A stretch of 64,000 nucleotides of DNA from JAGXFP01 sp046484585 (GTDB lineage Bacteria; Desulfobacterota; Desulfobulbia; Desulfobulbales; JAGXFP01). A program made the position numbers and the translations under genes. Numbering within the stretch: the stretch's first letter is position 1; every line of letters begins with the position of its first letter. The notes under the pieces were generated by a model that saw only the letters and a program-made list of their open reading frames with translations, searched no databases and was not told the origin of the DNA. Of the stretch, positions 45,394-54,465 are shown in pieces. Location of the stretch: positions 1 to 64,000 of the forward strand of contig JAWOIQ010000093.1 in assembly GCA_046484585.1 (NCBI GenBank). Reading direction: 5' to 3'.

Positions 45394-45535
45394 GTGCCCG
45401 TCCATAAATGGTCTTTTTGCCCGATAACTTCGTCGCTGCAGAGTCGGAAAGTGCTCACGTACCAAAGTACGTTGCGCTTTTCCGACATCCTTGCTTCTCG
45501 TTCTCGGACAAAAATCCTCATTTCTGGACAGACAC
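45394..45535. repeat. R5 long imperfect inverted repeat upstream of the FHA regulator
   Basis: Arms of about 68 bp around 45465: GTCGGAAA, CACGTAC, loop CAAA, GTACGTTG and TTTTCCGAC at the core; GTCCATAAATGG on the left pairs with the CATTTCTGGAC side on the right. The centre (ACGTAC-N-GTACG, with GCGC beside it) is shared with 17503-17610. It lies just upstream of the regulator start. Confidence 0.85.
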
Positions 45536-45745
45536 TAACTGATACCAGAAACGACCCGGCAATACTACTAATCAAAGATAGGAATAAAGCATAATTACCC
45601 GTCAAAATCAATATTAACCGTCACCCTGGAACGGAAATCTGGCTAACCACCCGGTTAACATCGGCCAGACATCAAAGGCCACGAGGATTATTCTCGGCAC
45701 AACGACAAGCCCCCGCCTTTTTCTCCGCCATTATTTTTTTCATCC

Positions 45746-45961
45746 TGAATCCGTGAGCGTTCGAGAACGGTGCAGATGCAAGGCGGCAACGATGTTGATA
45801 ATACTAATGGTATATCAACGAGTTGCCAACACGGCAGATGCGCCGTTATCGGGCGCCCCGCAGGGCGGCGGGGTGAACCATGTCAATCCAGGGAAAAACG
45901 ATTATCTAATGCAATTACAAACTGATAAAGTGAAATTCACCACGAAGCCGTCACGGATTCA
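45746..45961 (+). mobile_element. R3 MITE-like element, copy 2, with a nested hairpin insert
   Basis: A 216 bp element with ends TGAATCCGTGA (45746-45756) and TCACGGATTCA (45951-45961). Compared with copy 1 it has an extra ~62 bp at about 45781-45841, bounded by a repeated GCAGATGC. The insert is itself an inverted repeat: GGCAAC/GTTGCC outside, GTTGATA/TATCAAC inside. No coding capacity. Confidence 0.82.
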
Positions 45962-46059
45962 GGTTCATGATCAGGGATTGCCTGTTCTCCTGGTAATCGT
46001 CGCGAATATCCTTTTCGGTATAGCCGAAACAATAACAAACAAGAGCATTATCCATGGTG

Positions 46060-46254
46060 TCATTCCTCTGGCTGGTCTGGCTCGGATCCTTGTTTGGCCG
46101 GCCGATCATCGCCAAAAAGATATCCAAGTCCCGAACATTCGAGACACTCTTCGCTGGAGACCAGAAATCTGCTTACCCCTTTAAAGAAACTTACCTGTCC
46201 CGAGCCCCCACAGCACGGGCAGAGAATCTTCAGGTCTTTCTCTGTATCGGACAT
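46060..46254 (-). CDS. Small DnaJ-type zinc-finger-like protein
   Basis: A 64-residue protein with two CxxCxGxG-like pairs: CPCCGGSGQV near residue 12 and CLECSGLGY near 37. This is the pattern of half a DnaJ central zinc finger, and such short proteins may bind zinc as rubredoxin-like knuckles. The tail is acidic. ATG 46254 lacks a strong ribosome-binding site. No partner gene is obvious; the DUF2905 gene lies upstream on the same strand. Confidence 0.6.
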   Translation of the reverse strand: MSDTEKDLKILCPCCGGSGQVSFFKGVSRFLVSSEECLECSGLGYLFGDDRPAKQGSEPDQPEE

Positions 46255-46317
46255 CAGTTGATTTTAATCGAGACCGGCAACAATGCCAAGCGGTTAGAGG
46301 AGGATCTGGTTTATTTA

Positions 46318-46518
46318 TCACTTCCTGAAAATCCAGAATATAACACTTAAAACAACGCTGACCAGAAGCATGGTTGTGATAGGAATAAATATTTTAAGAT
46401 CAGGCCGGTTAATAACGATATCCCCGGGTAGTCTGCCGATCGGCAGTTTGGCCAGCCACGGCCAGAAAATCCCGACTGCCAGAATAGTCAAACCGATATA
46501 GATAATAGTTTTTTGCAT
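46318..46518 (-). CDS. DUF2905 membrane protein
   Basis: A 66-residue protein with two transmembrane helices (IIYIGLTILAVGIFWPW, then IFIPITTMLLVSVVLSVIFW) separated by PIGRLPGDIVINRPDLK, the diagnostic DUF2905 loop. It begins 15 bp after the stop of the MMPL exporter gene, on the same strand. Function unknown. Confidence 0.85.
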   Translation of the reverse strand: MQKTIIYIGLTILAVGIFWPWLAKLPIGRLPGDIVINRPDLKIFIPITTMLLVSVVLSVIFWIFRK

Positions 46519-46533
46519 GATTAACCAGCCGGA

Positions 46534-49005
46534 TCAAGCTTCCCGGCCAAGAGGCTTGAACAGAATCAGCAGGCGTGGCAGCAGGGTCAGATCGGCGATA
46601 AAGGCGACCAGCATCGCGAAGCCCGTGAAAATCCCGAAATAGATGGTCGGGATGAAGTTCGACAGCACCAGGATCGAAAAGCCGATGGTGATCGTGACCG
46701 TCGTATAAAGGATGGCCCGGCCGATACTGCGGTGGCACCGTTTCATGGTGGCAAGATAATTCCGGTCGGCGGGAAATTCCTTCTGGAAGCGATGGATGTA
46801 ATGGATGGTATCGTCGACCGAGATGCCGATGGTGATCGAAGCGATGGTGATCGTCATCATGTCGAGGGGGATGTTCAGCCAGCCCATGGTTCCCAGAACC
46901 ACCGTAACCGGCATGATGTTGGGAATAATTCCGATCAGGGCCAGGTAGAGGGAGCGGAAAAGGATCAAAAACATCAGGCCGATGCCCATGAAGACCATGC
47001 CGATCGTGGCAATCTGCGACCGGAACAGGCTGTTCAGCATATTGTTGTAGAGGATGTGCATATTGGTGAAATGAATCCGTTCCCGGTCAAGACCCATCTC
47101 GGTCGTCAGAAAATCCTCGATCCGGACCAGCAGATCACCCCGTCCTCCCTGCCGGTGCGACTCGATTATCCTGGCCGTGAAGCGGGCCTGGGGGGGATTT
47201 TCCGCCACGTAGGGTTCGACCACCATCTCCCTGATCTCCGGAGGCAGTCTCTTGTAGAGGATGGCCAATTCAAAATTGGCCAGGGGAGCGCCATCATTAA
47301 GCCGGGTGGTTATCTTGCCCAGGGTGGCCAGGGAAAGAACCTGGCCGATATTGGTCTGGGAATCGAGAAAATCGTGAATCCTTTCGAACTGTTCCATGGT
47401 ATAGGCGTCGGCGTACCAGCGGCTTTGTTCAGCGCCGCCGCCCTCCTCCTCGAAAAAATCTTCTTCAGCCCCACCCTCCGGGACACCCGGCTCGAAATCG
47501 ATGATCAGATCGAGGGGGGTGGTGCCGCCCAGTTTGCGGTCGATCAGGCTCATGCCCTGGTATATCTCGGTGTTTTCCTTGAAATAATCGATAAAGCGGT
47601 TGTCGACCGTAAGCCTGGTCATGCCGATTCCGCTGACCGCTGCGATAATCAGGGTCAGCACGATAATCAGCTTGCCGTAACGCTCGGTAAATCCGGCGAA
47701 GACCATGGTGAAGGGATGGCTGAAATCCTCGACGGCGCCGGAATCGGTTTTTTTGAGGAGACAGACCGAGGCCGGGAAGAGAATAAAGGCCAGCAGGAAA
47801 CTGACCACCAGGCCGAAGGCCATCATCAGGCCGAAATCGATAACCGGCCTGATTTCGCTGACCACCAGAGAGCTGAAGGCGACCGCCGTGGTCAAGGCGG
47901 TATAAAAACAGGGAGTGGCGATGGTCTTCACGGTTTCCAGGACCAGTTGATGCTGGCTTTTTTCGGGATTGCGGGCATGGATTTCGAGATAGCGTTCGAT
48001 TAGATGGATAGTCAGGGCCATGGTCAGAATCAGGGTCAGGGAAATAAAGTTGGAAGAAATCACCGTGACCCGCCAGTCCATCAGGCCCAGCATGCCGATC
48101 ATGGTCACCACCGCCGCTCCGCAGCACAGCAGGGAAAGGATCACCCAGCGCGCCCGCCGGAAGATGACGGCCAGGGTGACGATCAGCAGGATAAAGACTC
48201 CTGCCCCGAAAATGAGCAGGTCCTTTTCGATAAATCCGATCATGTCGGCCACGATCATCGCCACCCCGCCCAGGTACAGTTCGGCTTCCTGCCGGTGGCG
48301 GTCGACGACCCCGCGGATCTCCTCGACGATCCGGGTATCCTCGTGCTGAATTTCGGTCAGCTTCTCGCGGTAGGCCCCAGAGACCTCCTCAAGCTCCCGC
48401 GCCTGCCGGCCGGTGAGTTCTCCTTTGGCTTCCTTGTCCCGCAGTTTATAGCGGCGGTTCAGAAGATCGCGGTATTCCCGATCGACGGGGAGGTTGATCA
48501 GGAGCGAGGTGGTCAGGCCGTCGTCGCTCAGGAGCCTCCCCTTGTAAAGCGGGTTCTCCCTTAACTCCCTGATGACCGTCTCCTTACCGACCCCCGATTT
48601 TTCCAGGGTCAGCAGGTTGTCGGCATCGGCCACTTCGCTGAGCGAAGCGCCGGTGGTGTAGATCAAGGGGACATCGAGGATGGTGGTGACCGACTCCACT
48701 CCTTTGATCCGGCGCAGTCGGTCGCGAAGCTCTTTCAGGTCGGCAAGGGTTTCTGGCGCGAAAAGATCGTTTTCGGCGGTATAGGCGAGCAGGAGCAGGG
48801 CGCCGGAGCCGTAGCGCTCGGTGATCTGCCGGTAGTAGTAGAGATCGGCGTCATTCTCCAGGACCAGCGAATCGCCGGAGGCATCGAGCTTGAAATCGGG
48901 GATATGCCAGGCAAAAAAAGATACCGCCAGCAGGGTAACGATCAATGTCGCCACCGGCCGCTTGAGGACCAGGGATTCGTATATATTGGAAATAGCCTTT
49001 TTCAT
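46534..49005 (-). CDS. MMPL/RND-superfamily exporter
   Basis: An 823-residue inner-membrane protein with the RND duplication: one N-terminal helix (residues 17-33), a large periplasmic loop and five helices at about 255-385, a helix near 445, a second periplasmic loop with an acidic insert (EEDFFEEEGGG), and five helices at about 660-800. GISVDDTIHYIHRF is the characteristic motif of the second half. The family exports lipids, hopanoids or hydrophobic compounds, driven by proton motive force. GAGGCGTGA precedes ATG 49005. No adaptor or outer-membrane gene is adjacent, so the substrate is open. Confidence 0.88.
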   Translation of the reverse strand: MKKAISNIYESLVLKRPVATLIVTLLAVSFFAWHIPDFKLDASGDSLVLENDADLYYYRQITERYGSGALLLLAYTAENDLFAPETLADLKELRDRLRRIKGVESVTTILDVPLIYTTGASLSEVADADNLLTLEKSGVGKETVIRELRENPLYKGRLLSDDGLTTSLLINLPVDREYRDLLNRRYKLRDKEAKGELTGRQARELEEVSGAYREKLTEIQHEDTRIVEEIRGVVDRHRQEAELYLGGVAMIVADMIGFIEKDLLIFGAGVFILLIVTLAVIFRRARWVILSLLCCGAAVVTMIGMLGLMDWRVTVISSNFISLTLILTMALTIHLIERYLEIHARNPEKSQHQLVLETVKTIATPCFYTALTTAVAFSSLVVSEIRPVIDFGLMMAFGLVVSFLLAFILFPASVCLLKKTDSGAVEDFSHPFTMVFAGFTERYGKLIIVLTLIIAAVSGIGMTRLTVDNRFIDYFKENTEIYQGMSLIDRKLGGTTPLDLIIDFEPGVPEGGAEEDFFEEEGGGAEQSRWYADAYTMEQFERIHDFLDSQTNIGQVLSLATLGKITTRLNDGAPLANFELAILYKRLPPEIREMVVEPYVAENPPQARFTARIIESHRQGGRGDLLVRIEDFLTTEMGLDRERIHFTNMHILYNNMLNSLFRSQIATIGMVFMGIGLMFLILFRSLYLALIGIIPNIMPVTVVLGTMGWLNIPLDMMTITIASITIGISVDDTIHYIHRFQKEFPADRNYLATMKRCHRSIGRAILYTTVTITIGFSILVLSNFIPTIYFGIFTGFAMLVAFIADLTLLPRLLILFKPLGREA

Positions 49006-49228
49006 TCACGCCTCAAGGTTTCGACTTGGGTTATCTGCTGGATTACCGCCCTTCCCGCTGCATTTAAATCAAACCCGGGGAACATGACTCAGAGCCTGGC
49101 GCATCTCTGCTTGCCTGATTCCAATCATTCTATATCAGCCCGGCGGGAATTAAAAGCCCACTATAAGCAGGAGTGGATTTTAATCGCCGGCCGGGCAATT
49201 AACCTCGGGTTGGGCGAAAAGATCAGCC

Positions 49229-50158
49229 TCAGGCAAAACCAAGATCCTGCCGCAAGCTGATAACAGCCAGCTCCTTGGCTTTGGCCTCTACATCGACGGT
49301 CGCATTCAACCCAAGCCAGCAGGAAGGAAAATCACCCGGGTCGATATAGTCGGCATGGGGCTTCGGTGACCCGTCCAGCCAGCCGTTTTTAGGCGAAGAG
49401 ATATGGAAATACGATTCCCGGCCCAGCTTCCGCCAGAGAGCGGCCGTCCTTCCGGTTGCCTCTTCGATAGAAAGCCCATCCGGCAGGCAGCGGTGATGAT
49501 GAACGTCGTAAACCATGGGGATGGCCAGCTTTTCGCAAACCGGCAACAGATCGGCCGGGGTAAAGGAGTTGTCGTCATTCTCCAGAGTAAGCCTGCTTAA
49601 TACTTTCCCTGGCAAACCCTCCAGGTTAGCGGCGAGGCGGACCAGGGCCTCTTCCTTGTCGCCATAGGCCCCACCGACATGGAGGTTGATGACCTCGGCT
49701 CCGAGCAGTTCGGCAAGCATCCCCTGGTAGCACAGTTCACGTACCGTGTTATTGACAACTTCCGGCCGCGGCGAGGCGAGAACATTGAACTGATCAGGAT
49801 GAAAACTTAGACGCAGGTCATGGTTTTTCCGAAAAGCACGAATCTCCGCGCACAGGGCCGCAATCATGTTCCTGTCTGGGAGCTCTTCGAGGCGATAGCC
49901 CACTTCGGGATGGGTGAATCGGGGAAAAAGAGGCGAGAGAATCCGGAAGGCGCCAATACCGTGATCGGCGGCAAATCCCAGGGCCTGCCGAAGACTCAAG
50001 ACGTTGTCAAAGCAGATCCCGGAGAGGCGGGCCAGCTGCTCGGGCCGGCTCAACTGCCGGAGGGCTCTGGCCGTTACCTGCCGAAACCTGATCGGCTCCT
50101 TCAGGAATATGCAGCATAACCCGAATCTGAGTTTTGCCGCCTTTTTTTTAACGGTCAT
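49229..50158 (-). CDS. uvsE: UV damage endonuclease UvsE
   Basis: A 309-residue UvsE/UvdE TIM-barrel nuclease that nicks DNA 5' of UV photoproducts. Motifs: RFGLCCIFL at the start, FRILSPLFPRFTHPEVGY, SFHPDQFNVLASP, EVINLHVGGAYGDKEE, LENDD, and VYDVHHHRC with metal-binding His residues. The neighbours on the other side (DUF523-DUF1722, SDR-DUF2867) are of types that occur with photolyase genes, so a light or DNA-damage response group is plausible. Confidence 0.93.
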   Translation of the reverse strand: MTVKKKAAKLRFGLCCIFLKEPIRFRQVTARALRQLSRPEQLARLSGICFDNVLSLRQALGFAADHGIGAFRILSPLFPRFTHPEVGYRLEELPDRNMIAALCAEIRAFRKNHDLRLSFHPDQFNVLASPRPEVVNNTVRELCYQGMLAELLGAEVINLHVGGAYGDKEEALVRLAANLEGLPGKVLSRLTLENDDNSFTPADLLPVCEKLAIPMVYDVHHHRCLPDGLSIEEATGRTAALWRKLGRESYFHISSPKNGWLDGSPKPHADYIDPGDFPSCWLGLNATVDVEAKAKELAVISLRQDLGFA

Positions 50159-50273
50159 TATTCAAATCAGCCAGGCGGAGGGAAACAGCACCTTTGCTCC
50201 TGCAAATGCGGCGTCACCGCGATAAAGATATAAATAATGCTATAACATATTGTCCGTGAAGTTCGGTAAAATT

Positions 50274-50291
50274 TGATGGCGTCGCAAAAAG
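50274..50291 (+). repeat. R2 dispersed repeat, partial copy
   Basis: TGATGGCGTCGCAAAAAG, the left end of R2, followed by TCAAAAA as in the copy at 59512. Confidence 0.7.
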
Positions 50292-50362
50292 TCAAAAACC
50301 CTTCCTTCGACAGGCTCAGGATGAGTGGGGTAGCTTGCAGGCCTAGGGTGAGCGGAGCAACT

Positions 50363-50419
50363 TATACCCACAGGGCTTAAGTTTTCCTACGAGCAGACAA
50401 GCTGCTAAACTCAGCTTTA
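50363..50419 (+). repeat. R1 dispersed repeat, copy E
   Basis: TATACCCACAGGGCTTAAG, then the stem-loop GAGCAGACAAGCTGCT, then AAACTCAGCTTTA. Near full length. Confidence 0.85.
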
Positions 50420-50610
50420 TTGATTTACCGGTCGTGCCGGGCTTGTCGAAGTATGTTCCCCTGATCTTTGCCTGACTTTTTTGCGAAAACTTATCAATTT
50501 TCAGGTTGAGATGTTTTTCCTCTACCCCTAAACTAATAGACAGGCACTCCCAATAAAACCACTCAAGGGGATTGAACCAGGACCGTGGTATTATCAATAT
50601 AGTTGCCACC

Positions 50611-50646
50611 TTGCACCCGCATCATTCCCGAATGCTCACGGATTCA
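50611..50646 (-). repeat. R3 element remnant (one end)
   Basis: The TIR TCACGGATTCA at 50635-50645, with diverged inner sequence (GCACCCGCATCATTCCCGAA) resembling the left end of R3 in reverse orientation. The other end is missing. It lies just before the DUF523 start. Confidence 0.55.
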
Positions 50647-50653
50647 GTAAATC

Positions 50654-51628
50654 ATGAGAGAAAAAACAATGAACAGGGAACATCCCCCGATCAAAATCGG
50701 AATCAGCTCCTGTCTTCTGGGAGAGAAGGTACGCTATGACGGCGGCCATCAGCATGACCGGCTGATAACCGACCTCCTGGGCAGGTTTCTGGAATTCATT
50801 CCGGTCTGCCCCGAAGTGGAATGCGGTCTCGGCACCCCGCGGGAGGCCATGCATCTGGTCGGCAATCCGGACGATCCACGCCTGGTAACGATAAAAACCG
50901 GAATAGACCATACCAGGCGAATACGGGAGTGGGCCGTCCGGAAAGTCGGGGATCTTGAAAAGGAGGGGCTGCACGGTTTTATCTTCAAGAGCAAGTCGCC
51001 CTCCAGCGGCATGGAACGGGTCAAGGTGTACGGGCATGGCCGGACGGTCCATCATAACGGGGTCGGCATTTTCGCCCGGGCCTTTATGGAGCACTTCCCC
51101 CTGCTGCCGGTCGAGGAGGACGGACGACTCCATGATAGCGCCCTGCGCGAGAACTTCATCGAGGCGATCTTCGCTTGCCGGCGCTGGCGCGAACTGCGGG
51201 CCGGCCCGAAGCGTCTCGGCCGCCTGGTCGACTTTCATACCGATCATAAGCTGCAGGTCATGGCCCACAGTGTCAGCCATTACCGGGAAATGGGCAAGCT
51301 GGTCGCCCGGGGCAGGGAGCTGCCGATCGACGATTTGCTCGACAGCTATGAAAAACTGCTGATGGAAGCCCTACGCTTAAAGCCCACGGTCAAGAAGCAT
51401 GTCAATGTCCTGCAGCACATGGCCGGCTACTTCAAGAAACAGCTGACCGCCGCTGAAAAACAGGAATTGCAGGAGATCATCGAACAATACCGCCGGGAGC
51501 TGGTGCCGCTGATCGTGCCGGTCACCCTGATCAACCACTATGTCCGCAAGTACCGCGCCGATTACCTGGCCCGGCAGCATTACCTGAGCCCCCACCCCCT
51601 CGAACTTAAACTGCGCAACCACGCCTGA
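50654..51628 (+). CDS. DUF523-DUF1722 fusion protein
   Basis: 324 residues. The N-terminal DUF523 starts IKIGISSCLLGEKVRYDGGH and contains VCPEVECGLGTPREAMHL and FKSKSPSSGMERV with conserved Cys. The C-terminal DUF1722 contains LVDFHTDHKLQVMAHS, KLLMEALRLKPTVKKHVNVL, HMAGYFKK and LVPLIVPVTLINHY. The Escherichia coli DUF1722 protein YbgA sits beside photolyase, so a link to light or DNA damage is plausible. ATG 50669 (after GAGAGAA) is an alternative start. The SDR gene follows 12 bp later. Confidence 0.88.
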   Translation: MREKTMNREHPPIKIGISSCLLGEKVRYDGGHQHDRLITDLLGRFLEFIPVCPEVECGLGTPREAMHLVGNPDDPRLVTIKTGIDHTRRIREWAVRKVGDLEKEGLHGFIFKSKSPSSGMERVKVYGHGRTVHHNGVGIFARAFMEHFPLLPVEEDGRLHDSALRENFIEAIFACRRWRELRAGPKRLGRLVDFHTDHKLQVMAHSVSHYREMGKLVARGRELPIDDLLDSYEKLLMEALRLKPTVKKHVNVLQHMAGYFKKQLTAAEKQELQEIIEQYRRELVPLIVPVTLINHYVRKYRADYLARQHYLSPHPLELKLRNHA

Positions 51629-51640
51629 GGCAGCGAAGCA

Positions 51641-53071
51641 ATGAAGATCCTGGTCACCGGCGCGACCGGTTATATCGGCAGACGGCTGAAGGAACGGCTC
51701 CTAGGCAAACCTGACTGCCGGCTGCGCCTCCTGGTCCGCAACCGCAACAAGGTACGCCCCTCGGTTCGCGACCGGGTCGAGATCGTCGAGGGCGACACCT
51801 TTAACGAAGAACCCCTCAACCGGGCCCTGGCCGGGATCGAGGTGGCCTACTACCTGATCCATTCCATGGGTTCCGCCAAGGATTACCGGGATCTCGACCG
51901 GCTCAGCGCCGAAAATTTCCGGGAAGCGGCGATCCGGGCCGGGGTAAAACGGATTATTTACCTGGGCGGCCTCGGCGTCAGGGAAACGGCCAGCAAGCAC
52001 CTGTTGAGCCGGATCGAGACCGGCGAAGTGCTGAGCGCCAAACCGGAGTGGATCGAGACCATCTGGTTCCGGGCCGGGGTGATTATCGGCTCGGGCAGCG
52101 CCAGTTTCGAGATCATCCGCAACCTGGTCCAGAAGCTGCCGGTGATGGTCACCCCGAAATGGGTGAATACCCTGACCCAGCCCATCGCGGTTAATGATGT
52201 CATCTCCTATCTCGCGGCAGCGGCCGATAAGGAATTTCCCGGCAACCTGACCGTCGATATCGGCTCATCCCCGATGTCCTTCCGGGAAATGATCCTGGAG
52301 GCGGCCGCGGTAATGAATCTCAAGCGCCTGATGATTCCGGTCCCGGTCCTGAGTCCCAAACTCTCCTCCTACTGGCTGATTCTCCTGACCCCGATCAATT
52401 ATCAACTTGCCGCCGCCCTGGTAGAGGGACTTAAATCGGAAACCGTGGTCTTAAACGATCACGCCCGGCGGTATTTCCCGGAGATCGTACCTGTTTACTA
52501 TCGGCAAGCCATCCGGCAGGCCATGGGAGAACTGGAGGACAACCAGGTCTTGAGCCGCTGGTGCGACAGCAGCGGCGGCGCGGTCTGCGACATCAAGGAC
52601 CTGGACGACCCGACCTCGGCCGTTCTCCGGGACAGTCGGGAATACCCCCTCGGAGATGCGACCCCGGCTGAGGTCTTTACCGCGGCCTGCACCCTGGGGG
52701 GTGAGCACGGCTGGTTCCGCTATCATTTCCTCTGGCAGTTCCGGGGTCTGGTAGATAAATTACTGGGAGGCTACGGTCTCAATCGGGGAAGGCGGGTCAG
52801 AGATGAACTTCGGGTCGGTGATTCCCTCGATTTCTGGAAGGTGGCCGATCTCCGGGAAAACAAGAGATTACTGCTCCTCGCCCAGATGAAGGTGCCCGGC
52901 AAGGCCTGGCTGGAGTTCGATATCCAGCCGGACAAACTGGTCCAGACCGCCCATTTCCTGCCCAGCGGCCTCTGGGGCAGGCTTTACTGGTACAGCGTTG
53001 CGCCTCTCCATCACCTGGTCTTCTCCAACCTGGCCAGACAGATCGTCCTTCAGGCCCGTCGGAACCGGTAA
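51641..53071 (+). CDS. NAD(P)-binding SDR-like protein with DUF2867 domain
   Basis: 476 residues. The N-terminal atypical SDR fold has VTGATGYIGRRL at residues 5-16, YYLIHSMGSAKDYRD and IIYLGGLG. The C-terminal ~160 residues are a DUF2867 domain (FRYHFLWQFRGLVDKLLGG, LREN, HFLPSGLWGRLYWYSV). Such proteins occur near photolyases and DUF523 genes. Reaction unknown. Same operon as the DUF523-DUF1722 gene. Confidence 0.87.
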   Translation: MKILVTGATGYIGRRLKERLLGKPDCRLRLLVRNRNKVRPSVRDRVEIVEGDTFNEEPLNRALAGIEVAYYLIHSMGSAKDYRDLDRLSAENFREAAIRAGVKRIIYLGGLGVRETASKHLLSRIETGEVLSAKPEWIETIWFRAGVIIGSGSASFEIIRNLVQKLPVMVTPKWVNTLTQPIAVNDVISYLAAAADKEFPGNLTVDIGSSPMSFREMILEAAAVMNLKRLMIPVPVLSPKLSSYWLILLTPINYQLAAALVEGLKSETVVLNDHARRYFPEIVPVYYRQAIRQAMGELEDNQVLSRWCDSSGGAVCDIKDLDDPTSAVLRDSREYPLGDATPAEVFTAACTLGGEHGWFRYHFLWQFRGLVDKLLGGYGLNRGRRVRDELRVGDSLDFWKVADLRENKRLLLLAQMKVPGKAWLEFDIQPDKLVQTAHFLPSGLWGRLYWYSVAPLHHLVFSNLARQIVLQARRNR

Positions 53072-53205
53072 TCCGAGATGTCTTTCAGGGTACCCGCGAG
53101 TCAGGTTTTCAGATTGTAAAGTCGGAAAAGTCATTAGCGGCGATCAGTCGTCCGTTCCAGCGCCTTATCGGCAATTTGCCTTGAATCCTTTCGGCGGGGA
53201 AAGTC

Positions 53206-54270
53206 TTATCCGCCAAGTGTGATATCCTGATCCTGGTACCACGCAAAAGCGTTGTATATATGCTCCGGCCTGAATTCAGGCCACAGTTCATCCACTACAT
53301 AAAAATCGGAGTAAATTGTTTGGATCGGCAAAAAACCACTCAGCCTGCGCCGACTTCCCCATCTTACAACCAAATCGATCCTCGAAATGCCGGAGGAAGC
53401 GATCCTCTTCGTAAATCGCTCACCCTTGTCAGCACTATGATTATCAAGTGCCTGTTTAAGATCCCAGTTCCAACCGTAGTTTATAAGAAAATTCACCTTG
53501 ATGCGCCCGGTTGCGGACTTGTCTCGTTTTGTAAAAGGAAGTAGTTCCGCCGGGAAGAGAGGCGTCTTGGTATTTCCCACTACCAGGATATCCACATCTT
53601 TTTGGGCAAGCAGCAGCACAGCTTCCACACAGGCCTGTCGGAAGGCATCGGTTTGCGGGGCTGGGCGTTTTGTGTTGTCCTGGGTAAAGCCGTAAAAAGT
53701 AATTTCCCTGACACCTCGCAGACCTTCACATATATTGTAAAGCTGTAAACCTGGTCCAACTCCATGTTTGTAGCCATCCTGTTTTCCCATACCATTGCGC
53801 TGTGCCCACCTGCGGTTGCCATCCGGTATAATTCCAATGTGTTCAGGCAGCCGTTTAAAAGAAGGAAAATCCATTTTTTGCAACTCCGCTATTTTTAAAT
53901 GCATATTTCCAGGTTCCCTTTTTATGCCCGCGTAATCGTTTCCGGAGGCGCTTGAGGGTATGCCGGCAAGAACCGTCTTGTATAGACTTTTCCAGATATA
54001 ATAACCGGCTGAATAATAGATATTATGGAAAAAAAGCGAAATCGAAGTCAAGTCATAGAATTCCTCTGCCATCCGGATGAATTCGTGACAGATTTTGAGG
54101 CCGCCGCCCTTACCATATCGGGTAAGCGTCCGGGGGGAAACAACCGGGATGGCCAATAATGCCTGGATCGCGCCATGATTTGGGTCATATTTGGTCGTCT
54201 CGATTGAGCAAAACCAGGTGTAGCCCACCTCAAGAAGCTTATCCATGCCTAATAAGCGGAATTCGGCCAA
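53206..54270 (-). CDS. Divergent cis-prenyltransferase (UppS family) with N-terminal extension
   Basis: 354 residues. About 140-350 are a cis-prenyltransferase domain: HIGIIPDGNRRWAQRNGM with the catalytic Asp, GYKHG, ITFYGFTQDNTKRP and FLINYGWNW. Then comes RWGSRRRLSGFLPIQTIYSD in place of the usual R-T-(S/G)-G-E-x-R-L-S-N-F, so the motif Glu is Arg here. WPEFRPEHIYNA closes the fold. The first ~140 residues are an extra domain I do not recognise (SLFFHNIYYSAGYYIWKSLY). It may make a polyprenyl diphosphate or have a related role; the missing Glu makes standard UppS activity uncertain. A conventional uppS is not in this window. Confidence 0.75.
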   Translation of the reverse strand: MAEFRLLGMDKLLEVGYTWFCSIETTKYDPNHGAIQALLAIPVVSPRTLTRYGKGGGLKICHEFIRMAEEFYDLTSISLFFHNIYYSAGYYIWKSLYKTVLAGIPSSASGNDYAGIKREPGNMHLKIAELQKMDFPSFKRLPEHIGIIPDGNRRWAQRNGMGKQDGYKHGVGPGLQLYNICEGLRGVREITFYGFTQDNTKRPAPQTDAFRQACVEAVLLLAQKDVDILVVGNTKTPLFPAELLPFTKRDKSATGRIKVNFLINYGWNWDLKQALDNHSADKGERFTKRIASSGISRIDLVVRWGSRRRLSGFLPIQTIYSDFYVVDELWPEFRPEHIYNAFAWYQDQDITLGG

Positions 54271-54465
54271 AATTTGATCTGTTTTACTTTGACTTTCAAT
54301 ATCCTCATCACGGTATGATTTTAAAAACAGAAATTGTTTATTATACGGTTATGGCTTTCTTCACCAAAGCCACTGGAAGCGTGAAATCCGTGCTAAAAAC
54401 CTGGAGCAACCTGAGGGTGCGTTTAGGCCCTGATTTATAAATGATTAGTCAAATTATCGGGAGAA

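Larger units (their letters stand above)
45376..46059. other. Repeat-filled intergenic region
   Basis: About 680 bp without a supported gene. It contains the R5 inverted repeat (45394-45535) and the R3 element copy 2 (45746-45961). The remaining 45536-45745 is a low-complexity stretch with no signal that I recognise. Confidence 0.5.
50159..50653. other. Repeat-bearing intergenic region upstream of uvsE
   Basis: About 495 bp with no gene. It holds the left end of an R2 repeat (50274-50291), a CCTTCGACAGGCTCAGGATG motif at about 50302-50321 that recurs widely in bacterial intergenic repeats, R1 copy E (50363-50419) and a degenerate R3 end (50611-50646). It is the divergent promoter region for uvsE and the DUF523 gene. 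Confidence 0.6.
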
